Program-made: the position numbers and the translations under genes
Assembly (NCBI RefSeq): GCF_014697615.1
Contig: NZ_JACJSD010000011.1
Coordinates: forward strand, 62,001 to 126,000
DNA length: 64,000 nt
Direction: 5' to 3'
From: Nostoc sp. FACHB-280
Lineage (GTDB): Bacteria > Cyanobacteriota > Cyanobacteriia > Cyanobacteriales > Nostocaceae
Notes under the pieces: generated by a model
The model's input: the letters and a program-made list of their open reading frames with translations, nothing else
What the model was told of the DNA's origin: nothing
Databases searched by the model: none
Part shown: in pieces, positions 36,351 through 45,555 of the stretch
Numbering within the stretch: position 1 is the stretch's first letter
Layout: every line of letters begins with the position of its first letter

Positions 36351-39182
36351 ATGACTCAAAGCCCAGATAATCAACCAGCTTGGTGGGAATCGGTACAAAA
36401 GATTTTAGACAACAAATTGGTTGGATGGGGTATACCGGGTATTTTTGTTGCTATTGCGGCTGATCATGCCAAAAATGCTCGATGGCGAGAGTTTGTTATT
36501 TTTTTAGGAATCACTTTTGTTGTTGCGCTCATTATTAGAATTGGGAGTAAGTTGCTTCCTTATTTTGATAAATTTCTAGACTGGTTATTGGCTACGCAAA
36601 TTCCCAAATGGTGGACAGGAATTACAGATAAATTTGGGGCTGAGTATCTCGCTACAATCACAGCAGAATGTCAAGAATACCAGGGACGCGGATTTAGTGG
36701 TGAAGGGTTAGATTTAGAGAATGTATTTGTCCCTTTAGGCTTTAATTGTGAAAAGCCAGTTTATAACCCTCAAGATTTGACGGTTGACGAAGAAACTGAG
36801 ATAGAGCAAAATCCGGCTTTTGAACAAACAGAAATTTCTCGAAGTATTACCATTCAAAAAGAACATGAAATTGGCAGTTTATTAAGAGGAATTACAAACA
36901 AAAAATCAGCGTGGCGCAAACTGGTAATTTTAGGCGCTCCGGGTTCAGGAAAGACCACACTTTTAAGACACATCACCCTTTTGTTTGCACTGCGGAAACA
37001 ATCAAAATTGTATCGGGGTTTGCCTCAACTTATTCCTGTTTTGTTGCGGTTGAGAGATGTTGCTCCGATTATTGTGGCGGATACTAATTCTTCTCTGGCG
37101 CAAGTCATTGCTAAGGCGAAGAAAGATGAATCATCAAAAACTCAAGATTGGTTTAACAAGCAGCTTAAAGATGGCAAATGTCTGGTAATGTTAGATGGGC
37201 TTGATGAAATTGCCGACGATGAGCATCGAAAACAGGTAAGCATTTGGGTTTCTCAGCAACTCCAAAGTTATAACAATAAATTGCCTTTCATTCTCACATC
37301 GCGGCCACAAGCTTACAATCAAGCACCTCTGCCAAATACCCCGGATTATTTTGTTAGGTCATTTACAACAGAACAGCGCAATGAATTTGTTTATAAGTGG
37401 TATTTTAATCTAGAGAAGCGGCGTAACTCTGGGATATCAGAAAAACAACTGCGAAGAAATGCCGAATCTAAAAAAGACGAATTAGTGCGTCAAATTAACG
37501 CAGTTCCTTCTCTGCGTTTAATGGCAACAAATCCGTTGTTACTGGCATTAATTATTAATACTTATAAAGAGAAAACCAGTCTTGCTCCTACCAGAATTGG
37601 ACTGTATAAGCAAGTTTGTGATGTACTTCTTCAAGGAAGACAATCTGTTTCTGGAACTACCCGATATCCACTCAAGCCAGAACAAAAGCAAGAAGCTTTG
37701 CAAGCACTCGCGTTGGAAATGACGAAACGCCAAGTACTTCAGTTTACCCTAGATGAGAAAAGTCAAGACAGTAATATTTTTCTTGCCAAAGATTTTCTGC
37801 AACAAGAATTAGCTCAGATGGTTGAAGCGGGAAAAGAATTTACACCAGAGGCTTTTATTGAGAAAGATGACCTTGGTGTGCGAGAATTGTTGAGCGATCG
37901 CAAACAAGAAAAACTCTATGAATTTACCCATCGTACATTTCAAGAATATTTAACGGCGGTTGAACTCACCAAAGCCGAACATGAACCTGATGTATTAGAA
38001 GTTTTTGCGAAAGATAAAAAATACCTGGACTGGTGGAGACAAACTATTTTATTCTATGCAGGTCAGGTGAAAATAGATAAACTAATTGATGCAGCATTAA
38101 ATAAACCAACTGTAGAAAACCTCACCCTTGCTTACGAGTGTTTGCAAAATAAGCTCAGAGTTAGTCGAGAAAAAGAGCAGGAATTACTCGACAAGGTAGA
38201 ACAGGGATTACAGTCAAATGACGTAGAAGTTTTTAAATTAGCCGCATCAGTGCAACTGCAAAAACGGCTAAACTATCTCAACGAAGATTGTTTTCTAGGT
38301 AGTGCAGAAACCGAAGACCAACCTGGAGTTACCATAACAGCAGCAGGTGAAAAAATCTGGACATTACAAAAAGTCGATGATACTGATATCACTGAAGCAG
38401 AATATCGGCTGTTTTTATTAGAACAAAACAACAGTAACTCAGGCTTAACTCTGGAAAACAACCTCAATCAGCTAGACTTTGTAAAAAGTAATGCGTTTTG
38501 TGCTTGGTTGAGTGAAAAAACTAGAGAGAGATTTGGTGAAGCAGGAATTTGTTATCAACGGGAAACCTCAACAAATACATTCCGCCTAGTTCGGTTTCGC
38601 ATACCAGAAAAGTATCATCAACTCGCCTACTATTTAGCAGCAGGTATGTGGAAAGAGGCTGATAAGGAAACATTTAAGCTGATGCTGAAAGTAGCGGGAC
38701 AAGAAAAACAAGGCTATCTAGAACTAGATGACATTAGGAATTTTCCCTGTGAGGATTTAAGGATTATTGATAAATTATGGGTTGATTACAGCAATGGACG
38801 CTTTGGGTTTAGTGTCCAGAAAGAAATTTATCTCAGTGTTGGTGGAATCTTGGAAGGAAGCCGAACAAGTTCACCTTTCAATAAGGTTCTTGCCCCTTTC
38901 AAATCGATATATGAACGTTTAGGTGGTAGAGTGCGGGATGAAGATGATAAACTCTACAAAGCTTATTGTCGCTTCGCTGATGCGGTGGGGTGGAGAGTGA
39001 AAACGCAATGGATACGCTCTATTGATGAAGTATTATATAATACATCTGCACATAAGGGACACTTACCCTTATATACCCTTGTGTATTATGCACATAAAAC
39101 CTACCTAGGAGTGTCACAGACACAGACGCAGAATGCATTACTCTCTTCTCTCGCGTCGAGACTTGTAAACTGTAACATATAA
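36351..39182 (+). CDS. Membrane-anchored NACHT NTPase with C-terminal GUN4 domain
   Basis: Protein of 943 residues. N-terminal hydrophobic segments (about 22-37 and 47-62) probably anchor it. The NACHT ATPase has Walker A GAPGSGKTTLL near 200, Walker B CLVMLDGLDEIAD near 276, TSRPQAYNQ, and the winged-helix region NPLLLALIINTYKEKT and FTHRTFQEYLTAVEL. About 560-690 is helical. Residues about 755-905 form a GUN4 domain: AAGMWKEADKETFKLMLKVA, GYLELDDIRNFPCEDLRIID, LWVDYSNGRFGFSVQKEIYL, VGWRVKTQWIR and HKGHLP. GUN4 binds chlorophyll precursors and stimulates Mg-chelatase. In STAND proteins the C-terminus is the sensor, so this may sense tetrapyrroles. No operon partner is adjacent. Confidence 0.92.
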   Translation: MTQSPDNQPAWWESVQKILDNKLVGWGIPGIFVAIAADHAKNARWREFVIFLGITFVVALIIRIGSKLLPYFDKFLDWLLATQIPKWWTGITDKFGAEYLATITAECQEYQGRGFSGEGLDLENVFVPLGFNCEKPVYNPQDLTVDEETEIEQNPAFEQTEISRSITIQKEHEIGSLLRGITNKKSAWRKLVILGAPGSGKTTLLRHITLLFALRKQSKLYRGLPQLIPVLLRLRDVAPIIVADTNSSLAQVIAKAKKDESSKTQDWFNKQLKDGKCLVMLDGLDEIADDEHRKQVSIWVSQQLQSYNNKLPFILTSRPQAYNQAPLPNTPDYFVRSFTTEQRNEFVYKWYFNLEKRRNSGISEKQLRRNAESKKDELVRQINAVPSLRLMATNPLLLALIINTYKEKTSLAPTRIGLYKQVCDVLLQGRQSVSGTTRYPLKPEQKQEALQALALEMTKRQVLQFTLDEKSQDSNIFLAKDFLQQELAQMVEAGKEFTPEAFIEKDDLGVRELLSDRKQEKLYEFTHRTFQEYLTAVELTKAEHEPDVLEVFAKDKKYLDWWRQTILFYAGQVKIDKLIDAALNKPTVENLTLAYECLQNKLRVSREKEQELLDKVEQGLQSNDVEVFKLAASVQLQKRLNYLNEDCFLGSAETEDQPGVTITAAGEKIWTLQKVDDTDITEAEYRLFLLEQNNSNSGLTLENNLNQLDFVKSNAFCAWLSEKTRERFGEAGICYQRETSTNTFRLVRFRIPEKYHQLAYYLAAGMWKEADKETFKLMLKVAGQEKQGYLELDDIRNFPCEDLRIIDKLWVDYSNGRFGFSVQKEIYLSVGGILEGSRTSSPFNKVLAPFKSIYERLGGRVRDEDDKLYKAYCRFADAVGWRVKTQWIRSIDEVLYNTSAHKGHLPLYTLVYYAHKTYLGVSQTQTQNALLSSLASRLVNCNI

Positions 39183-39321
39183 AGCTTTCACAAGTTTGTA
39201 AACATTTATCTCAGCCGCCTTTCCCACGCAATAATCAACATTTCATAAATCCGATAACCCCGTTGGGGAAGTCAAAAGTTAAAAGTCAAAAGTCAAAAGT
39301 TTATTTTTTAGTAATGAGAGT

Positions 39322-39403
39322 GTAGGTTGGGTGAAACGAAATGAAGCCCAACAATATCAATGATTTTAGATGTTGGGCTACGCGATCGCTCCACCCAACC
39401 TAC
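39322..39403. repeat. Inverted-repeat element with 12-bp ends
   Basis: GTAGGTTGGGTG (39322-39333) and CACCCAACCTAC (39392-39403) are exact reverse complements. Inside, GCCCAACA and TGTTGGGC pair as well, leaving a loop of about 20 bp. A related block (CCCAACA...TGTTGGG...CAACCTAC) occurs at about 46670-46732. Confidence 0.75.
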
Positions 39404-39434
39404 TTTTCTTAAATAAAAGTCAGAAGTGAATCCA

Positions 39435-39644
39435 CTAAATAGAATCGGGGTCAATACCTAATTCTTGCAGTTTTGCGGCCAAGTGATCGCCTCGTTGTTT
39501 TTGTTGATATGCAACTTCTTCTGGTGTGGGAACTAATTCACCTTCAGCCGTAAAAAAGCGTAATTTATTTTGAGCAATTCCTAAATACAACTCTAGCTGC
39601 TGACTCCATAACCAACCTTGAGCAGTGTGATACCTGATGACCAA
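39435..39644 (-). pseudogene. C-terminal fragment of a Uma2-family protein
   Basis: The 69 codons encode only the tail of a Uma2/DUF820 protein: LELYLGIAQNKLRFFTAEGE and EVAYQQKQRGDHLAAKLQEL, then GIDPD. The PD-(D/E)XK-like catalytic part is missing. The adjacent full-length Uma2 gene runs in the opposite direction and ends in the same type of sequence (AEQERQRNERLIAQLRSLGV). Probably a deletion remnant of a former neighbour. Confidence 0.7.
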
Positions 39645-39702
39645 ATGTTTCGCCGTTAGTTGCTAAACTAAAAAACAATCCTTATCCCTGCAAAGGTGTT
39701 TT

Positions 39703-40428
39703 ATGACCTCTGCAATCAATCGAGCTACTGAAGAACTTACTCCTTTCCCAGACCATACGCAGCTACCAGAATCAGACGGGACTTTTGCAAAGAATTGGCA
39801 AGAACATCCCCAAAGTATTTTATTGACTGACTCGATTACACCCGTACTCAAACAATTACATCCTGACGGTCATTATTGTATTGGCCAAGATTTAGGTATT
39901 TATTGGCGATTAACTGATCCTCCAGAGAAAGGCGCAGAAGCACCAGATTGGTTTTATGTAGGAAATGTACCGCCTTCATTTGAGGGGCAAACACGACGTT
40001 CTTACGTGTTGTGGCGTGAGTATATTTCCCCATTAATTGCTTTAGAATTTGCCTCTGGTGATGGGAGTGAGGAGCGAGATAAAACTCCCTTGAAAGGCAA
40101 ATTTTGGATTTATGAACAAGTAATTCATCCGGCTTTTTACGGTATTTATGAAGTAAGTAAAGCTAGTGTGGAAGTTTATCACTTAATTGAAGGACAGTAT
40201 CAACTGTTATCAGCAAATGAACGTGGGCATTATCCCATACATTCTTTAGGTGTGGAGTTAGGTATCTGGCAGGGAGAATACCAAAATATGGCATTACCTT
40301 GGTTACGTTGGTGGGATTTGCAAGGTAATTTATTGTTGACTGGTGACGAACGCGCCGAACAAGAACGCCAAAGAAATGAACGCTTAATTGCTCAATTGCG
40401 ATCGCTCGGCGTTGAACCGGAAGCTTAG
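39703..40428 (+). CDS. Uma2-family (DUF820) putative endonuclease
   Basis: Protein of 241 residues of a family greatly expanded in cyanobacteria and often associated with mobile DNA. PD-(D/E)XK-like features are APDWFYVGNVPP and PLIALEFASGDGSEERD, then KFWIYEQVIHPAFYGIYEV (PD...E-x-S/A-x...K order). The C-terminal coiled tail is AEQERQRNERLIAQLRSLGV. Its biological role is not established. It converges with the cysteine desulfurase gene, leaving 6 bp. Confidence 0.88.
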   Translation: MTSAINRATEELTPFPDHTQLPESDGTFAKNWQEHPQSILLTDSITPVLKQLHPDGHYCIGQDLGIYWRLTDPPEKGAEAPDWFYVGNVPPSFEGQTRRSYVLWREYISPLIALEFASGDGSEERDKTPLKGKFWIYEQVIHPAFYGIYEVSKASVEVYHLIEGQYQLLSANERGHYPIHSLGVELGIWQGEYQNMALPWLRWWDLQGNLLLTGDERAEQERQRNERLIAQLRSLGVEPEA

Positions 40429-40434
40429 TTAATA

Positions 40435-41604
40435 TCAACGTGTGGCTAAGGTAAAATCTGCGGTGAGTCGTTGTAAAATTTGCTTCAAAACCATCGCTGT
40501 CCAATCAATATCTGCTTCCGTGGTATCTCTTCCTAATGTAATGCGAATACCTCCCAGGGCTGCTTTTTGGGAATAACCCATTGCTAATAATATAGGGCTG
40601 GGGCTGAGTTTACCGCTATGACAAGCAGCACCAGCACTAATGCCAATACCTGCTAAATTTAATTGTCGTACCAAAGTTTTACCGCTAAGTTTTTCACCGT
40701 CGGCGTATTCTAGACAGAAACTTGCATGATGGGGTAAACGATGGATGCGATCGCCTGTGGGTATTAAACCGGGGACATCTGCTAACAACGCAAATAAGCG
40801 ATCGCGCAAATAAATTAACCTTGGTGTTTCGGTGGGTAGTTCTTTGGCGGCTAATTCAGCAGCGACACCAAACCCAGCAATCATCGGGACAGCTTGCGTT
40901 CCCGAACGTATGCCCATTTCTTGTCCACCACCAGTTAACAGAGGCATAATTTTTACCCCAGGACGAATATACAATGCCCCGACACCTTGCGGCCCGTAGA
41001 TTTTGTGGCTAGAAATGCTGAGTAAATCAACTGGTAATGTCTGCACATCCAGGGGTAAACGTCCTGCAACTTGCACTGCATCGGTATGAAAAATTGCACC
41101 ATGCGATCGCGCTATTTTACCCAATTCGCTAATCGGTTGAATTGTCCCGACTTCACTTTGTCCGTAAATTATCGAAACTAATACGGTGTTATGTCGCAAT
41201 GCAGCTTTTAAATCTAGGGGGTTAACTCTTCCCAGGTTATCCACTCCCAAACTTGTAACTTCCCAACCCCACATTTCTAGCATTCGCACCGTCTCCGAAA
41301 TGGCGGAATGTTCCACACTAGAAATAATGATATGTTGCGGTACAGGGTACAGCCTCGCTACACCAATAATTGCCAAATTATCGGCTTCTGTACCGCCAGA
41401 GGTAAAAATAATTGATTCTGAATCAATAGCGTTAATTAAGTCTGCAACTTGAACTCTAGCTTGTTCCAGAACTATCGCCGCCCGTTGTCCCCACTCATGC
41501 AAGCTAGAAGGATTACCCCACTGTTGCGTGAGAATTGCTTGCATCGCTGCGATCGCTTCTGGGCGAGTTGGAGTAGTAGCACTGTAGTCTAAATATATTT
41601 GCAT
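40435..41604 (-). CDS. Cysteine desulfurase (NifS/IscS family)
   Basis: PLP enzyme that removes sulfur from cysteine for Fe-S clusters and thiolated cofactors. The N-terminus MQIYLDYSATTPTRPEAI is canonical. The PLP Lys lies in SISSHKIYGPQGVGALY. The catalytic Cys lies in ISAGAACHSGKLSPSPIL, resembling the NifS/IscS type. Of 389 residues, no nif or isc genes are adjacent, so nifS versus iscS cannot be decided and no symbol is given. Confidence 0.95.
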   Translation of the reverse strand: MQIYLDYSATTPTRPEAIAAMQAILTQQWGNPSSLHEWGQRAAIVLEQARVQVADLINAIDSESIIFTSGGTEADNLAIIGVARLYPVPQHIIISSVEHSAISETVRMLEMWGWEVTSLGVDNLGRVNPLDLKAALRHNTVLVSIIYGQSEVGTIQPISELGKIARSHGAIFHTDAVQVAGRLPLDVQTLPVDLLSISSHKIYGPQGVGALYIRPGVKIMPLLTGGGQEMGIRSGTQAVPMIAGFGVAAELAAKELPTETPRLIYLRDRLFALLADVPGLIPTGDRIHRLPHHASFCLEYADGEKLSGKTLVRQLNLAGIGISAGAACHSGKLSPSPILLAMGYSQKAALGGIRITLGRDTTEADIDWTAMVLKQILQRLTADFTLATR

Positions 41605-41819
41605 ATCACAACACTTGAGCGGAAAGACACGGACAATGGGCTACTCACTATTTTCACCATACAAAGCTGTCTGGTTAAATCTTGAGAAAATGTGAATTAA
41701 TCTGCATCAATAGGAAGATTTTTTAACTGCCGATCAAGCTGTTTACCTCTTTAAATTGGCGTACTGCATTTTGGGAACAATAACTATGTTCGCCACCAAT
41801 TTACTTTTAGCAGATTACC

Positions 41820-43448
41820 GTGCCAATTTTTCGTAGATCAAGGTATTTTTGGCTATTTGCCTTAATATTTGTTACCACAGCTTGTCAACAGGCTAAAACA
41901 TCTCATCAGGGTTTATCGCCTTTACCACAAGATCCATTAATTCAAGTTTATTTAAATCAGTCTGAATCTTCAGAATATCGTGAATATTACCGTCAGCAAA
42001 CTCGACTAGGTGATGACTTAGAAAAAATCATTGTTGATACTATTTCTCAAGCGAAATCTACAGTAGATGTAGCAGTCCAAGAATTACGCTTACCTAAAGT
42101 TGCCCAAGCATTAGTAGACAGACAAAAAGCCGGGGTAAAAGTGAGAGTAATTTTAGAAAATACTTATAGCCGTCCTTGGAGTAGCTTTACAGCAGCAGAA
42201 GTTAAAAAACTAGCCACTAGAGAACGAGAAAGATATCAAGAATTTCATAAATTTATTGATTTAAATCAAGATAACCAACTCAGCCCAGAAGAAATTAATC
42301 AAAGAGACGCATTAGTAATTTTACAAAATACTAAAACTCCTGTAATCGATGATCAAGCTGATGGTTCCGCAGGTAGTAATTTAATGCACCACAAATTTTT
42401 GATTGTGGATAATCGCACTGTAATTGTAACTTCGGCTAACTTCACACCCAGCGACACTTTTGGCGATTTTACCAATCCTAGCAGTTTAGGTAATGCTAAT
42501 AATTTACTTAAAATTGACAGCCCAGAATTAGCAACTGTGTTTACCCAAGAGTTTAATATTATGTGGGGTGATGGCCCTGGAGGTAAGCTAGATAGCCGAT
42601 TTGGCATTAAAAAACCACTGCGTCCTCCCCAACAAATTACTGTTGGTGATAGTAAAATTACAGTCCAGTTTTCTCCGGCTTCTCCTACTCAACCTTGGAG
42701 TCAGACTAGTAATGGTTTAATTGGTGAAAAGTTAAATGCTGCTACGAAATCAATTGATTTGGCATTATTTGTATTTTCTGAACAGCAACTTGCTAATGTT
42801 TTAAAACAGCGTCATCAACAAAATATAGATATTAAGGCTTTAATTGATGGTCAGTTTGCCTATCGTTATTACAGCGAAGCTTTAGATATGCTGGGAGTGG
42901 CTTTGAGTAATAAGTGTAAGTATGAAATTGATAATAAACCTTGGACAAATCCGATTAATAGTGTTGGTGTACCTGTATTAGCCAAAGGCGACTTATTACA
43001 TCATAAATTTGCTGTAATTGATAATCAAATAGTCATCACAGGCTCGCATAATTGGTCGGATGCAGCTAACAATGGCAACGATGAAACTCTGATGGTGATT
43101 GAAAATCCTAAAGTTGCCGCTCATTATGTGCGAGAATTTGCCCGTCTTTATGCCAAAGCACAAATTGGTTTACCATCAGAAATCCAAGCAAAAATTCAAG
43201 CAGAAACTAAAAAATGTCCGAAAATATCTGCACCAATTTCCAGTCAAAATCAAATCACGCAAAAAATCAATCTCAACACAGCTAGTCTGGAAGAATTAAC
43301 TACTCTTCCCGGTGTGGGTAAAAAGTTAGCTCAAAAGATAATCATGGCGCGTCAACAACAAAAATTTACATCACTCCAAGATTTAGAGCGTATTCCCGGT
43401 ATAAGTACGAAAATGCTAGAAAAATGGCGCGATTATGTGAGCTTGTAA
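41820..43448 (+). CDS. Phospholipase D-like lipoprotein with EF-hand and helix-hairpin-helix
   Basis: Of 542 residues, a lipobox-like VTTAC near residue 20 suggests membrane anchoring outside the cytoplasm. Two HKD motifs are complete: MHHKFLIVDNRTVIVTSANF and HHKFAVIDNQIVITGSHNW. Just before the first one sits an EF-hand-like loop DLNQDNQLSPEE (about residues 142-153). The C-terminus carries a ComEA-like helix-hairpin-helix pair: KINLNTASLEELTTLPGVGK and LERIPGISTKMLEKW. The combination suggests a calcium-influenced extracytoplasmic nuclease or DNA-binding phosphodiesterase rather than a lipase. The start is GTG. Confidence 0.9.
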   Translation: MPIFRRSRYFWLFALIFVTTACQQAKTSHQGLSPLPQDPLIQVYLNQSESSEYREYYRQQTRLGDDLEKIIVDTISQAKSTVDVAVQELRLPKVAQALVDRQKAGVKVRVILENTYSRPWSSFTAAEVKKLATRERERYQEFHKFIDLNQDNQLSPEEINQRDALVILQNTKTPVIDDQADGSAGSNLMHHKFLIVDNRTVIVTSANFTPSDTFGDFTNPSSLGNANNLLKIDSPELATVFTQEFNIMWGDGPGGKLDSRFGIKKPLRPPQQITVGDSKITVQFSPASPTQPWSQTSNGLIGEKLNAATKSIDLALFVFSEQQLANVLKQRHQQNIDIKALIDGQFAYRYYSEALDMLGVALSNKCKYEIDNKPWTNPINSVGVPVLAKGDLLHHKFAVIDNQIVITGSHNWSDAANNGNDETLMVIENPKVAAHYVREFARLYAKAQIGLPSEIQAKIQAETKKCPKISAPISSQNQITQKINLNTASLEELTTLPGVGKKLAQKIIMARQQQKFTSLQDLERIPGISTKMLEKWRDYVSL

Positions 43449-43814
43449 TGTATGTAAATCTGGTTTGATATGTGAATAAAAGAGACAAGGGAGACAAGGG
43501 GGAGATGTTTGTAAGGGTGCATCTCAGTTTTTATAGCAATCCTATCTGAGTTATGAAAAAGTATTCTTTTTAACTAACCGCATAGACAAAGAAAGAGAAT
43601 TGCACAAATGGTTTAGACTGCTATAGCAATCCTAAATAATATACAAACATCTATCTACCTTGTCTTCCCTGTCTCTTTTGTTCATTTCTCTAATAGGACT
43701 GCTATCTTTCTGTTGACCTATTTATATTCATTATCTATTTCTACTGAAAGTCAGAGGAAGTTTCACTACTAAATTTTTTAGGATGTACCCAGGTCAAAAT
43801 CCTGGAGTTAGTTT
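43449..43814. other. Gene-free repeat-containing stretch
   Basis: It includes a GAGACAAGGGAGACAAGGGG repeat at about 43482-43501 and its inverted counterpart ACCTTGTCTTCCCTGTCTC near 43657-43675, plus two TATAGCAATCCTA blocks (also found inverted at about 28558-28571). No gene was recognised. Confidence 0.45.
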
Positions 43815-44060
43815 ATGCCTTATAACAAAATAGAAGAATTACCTCAAGATATTCAAGACAAACTTCCTCAACACGCTCAACAAATTTTCTTTGCCGCTTT
43901 CAACGCTTCCCAAAGTGATGGGTTAAGTGAAGAAGGTGCTACTAATGTTGCTTGGAATAGTGTACGCAACGAATACGAACAAGGTCAAAATGGCGAATGG
44001 CACAGAAAATCTGAAGATACTGCCGTACATAATAAAGCAGTGACTTCTGGTGGTAATTAA
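43815..44060 (+). CDS. chaB: ChaB-family protein
   Basis: Protein of 81 residues with the ChaB signature: PYNKIEELPQDIQDKLPQHA, FFAAFNAS, and GATNVAWNSVRNEYEQGQNG ending in W. ChaB was named as a regulator of the ChaA cation antiporter in enterobacteria, but no chaA is adjacent here and its role in cyanobacteria is unknown. A hairpin follows. Confidence 0.9.
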   Translation: MPYNKIEELPQDIQDKLPQHAQQIFFAAFNASQSDGLSEEGATNVAWNSVRNEYEQGQNGEWHRKSEDTAVHNKAVTSGGN

Positions 44061-44071
44061 CTCAGAAGAAG

Positions 44072-44132
44072 GGGTGTAGGGGTATGGGGGTGTATGTATC
44101 TAAAACCCTTACACCCTTACACCCCTACACCC
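44072..44132 (+). terminator. 12-bp-stem hairpin after chaB
   Basis: GGGTGTAGGGGT (44072-44083) pairs with ACCCCTACACCC (44121-44132) and is followed by TTTCACTTTTTC. The loop contains CCCTTACACCC, as in the hairpin at 28620-28664. It probably terminates chaB. Confidence 0.55.
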
Positions 44133-44235
44133 TTTCACTTTTTCACCCAATCCCCAGAGGAAATCTTTGTGAGTCAGTCCTAAAATCATTACACTGAGAG
44201 GTAGATGGACGACTGGGATTAACCATCCTATACAA

Positions 44236-45438
44236 ATGATGACTCAACAAACTCAAAGAATTTTAATCCTTGGTGGAGGCTTTGGTGGTCTCTACACAGC
44301 GTTGCGCTTAAGCCAGTTACCTTGGGAATCGCAGCAAAAACCCGAAATTGTACTGGTAGATCAAAGCGATCGCTTTCTATTTTCCCCCTTACTCTACGAA
44401 TTGCTGACAGGGGAATTGCAAACTTGGGAAATTGCGCCTCCCTTTGCCGAACTTCTCCAAGGTACAGGTGTACGTTTTTACCAAGCAGTAGTCGCAGGAA
44501 TTGACACCGACCAGCAAAGAGTACAATTACAAGACGGGCCAGAAATTCCTTATGATCGCTTAGTGCTGGCTTTAGGCGGCGAAACACCACTTGATATGGT
44601 TCCCGGTGCTACATCCTACGCCTTGCCTTTCCGTACTATCAATGATGCTTACCACCTAGAACAACGGCTGCAAATTTTAGCAGAATCCGAGGCTGATAAA
44701 ATCCGCATTGCCATTGTGGGTGCTGGTTACAGTGGTGTGGAATTAGCTTGTAAACTAGCCGACAGACTAGGCGAAAAAGCACGTTTGCGGTTAATTGAAA
44801 TCAGCGACCAAATTTTACGCACTTCCCCAGAGTTTAACCGTGAAGCCGCCAAGAAAGCTTTAGAAGCCAGGGGTGTGTTTATTGATTTAGAAACCAAGGT
44901 TGAATCAATTGGTGCAGATACCATTTCCCTGGAATATAAAAATCAGATAGATACCATTCCTGTAGATTTAGTAATTTGGACTGTAGGTACACAAGTCACC
45001 CCTGTGGTGAAAAACTTACCTTTGAAACAAAACCAGCGTCATCAAATTACTACCACACCAACCTTACAAGTACTTGACCACCCAGAAATTTTCGCCTTGG
45101 GAGATTTAGCCGACTGTCGAGATGCAGAAGATCAACAAATTCCCGCCACAGCCCAAGCAGCTTTTCAACAAGCTGATTATACTGCATGGAATATCTGGGC
45201 TTCTTTGAGCGATCGCCCCTTGTTACCCTTCCGTTATCAAAAACTTGGCGAAATGCTGGCCTTGGGTACAGATAACGCCACTCTCACGGGTTTAGGCGTG
45301 AAACTCGACGGTTCTTTAGGCTATGTGGCGCGTCGTCTTGCTTATTTATATCGAATGCCGACTTTAGAACATCAACTCAAAGTTGGCTTTAACTGGCTAG
45401 TCCGTCCTATTATAGAGACAATTTCCCAATCAATTTAA
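44236..45438 (+). CDS. Type II NADH dehydrogenase-like FAD oxidoreductase
   Basis: Single-subunit, non-proton-pumping NAD(P)H:quinone oxidoreductase (NDH-2) expected at the membrane surface. The FAD fold is ILILGGGFGGLYTALRL, the NADH fold IAIVGAGYSGVELACKL, and the second FAD contact FALGDLADCRDAEDQQIP, then AQAAFQQ. FLFSPLLYELLTGEL is typical. The C-terminus is amphipathic and lacks a clear membrane helix. Two in-frame ATGs are consecutive (44236, 44239). Quinone versus another acceptor is not shown by the sequence. Confidence 0.92.
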   Translation: MMTQQTQRILILGGGFGGLYTALRLSQLPWESQQKPEIVLVDQSDRFLFSPLLYELLTGELQTWEIAPPFAELLQGTGVRFYQAVVAGIDTDQQRVQLQDGPEIPYDRLVLALGGETPLDMVPGATSYALPFRTINDAYHLEQRLQILAESEADKIRIAIVGAGYSGVELACKLADRLGEKARLRLIEISDQILRTSPEFNREAAKKALEARGVFIDLETKVESIGADTISLEYKNQIDTIPVDLVIWTVGTQVTPVVKNLPLKQNQRHQITTTPTLQVLDHPEIFALGDLADCRDAEDQQIPATAQAAFQQADYTAWNIWASLSDRPLLPFRYQKLGEMLALGTDNATLTGLGVKLDGSLGYVARRLAYLYRMPTLEHQLKVGFNWLVRPIIETISQSI

Positions 45439-45555
45439 TCTCATATTATTTTGTCTGGGGAATTGTTTTGAGTATTTGGGTTCTATCAATCCATCTGTCC
45501 TTGTCTTGGTTCACATTAGTATCACGTTCAAAATACATTCATTACAAACAGTTTG

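Noticed and set aside
40435-41604. nifS of a nitrogen-fixation cluster
   Set aside because: No nif genes are adjacent in the window; only the general cysteine desulfurase call is supported.
41786-41820. ATG at 41786 as start of the phospholipase D-like gene
   Set aside because: It is out of frame with the protein; the GTG at 41820 is the in-frame start that directly precedes the signal sequence.
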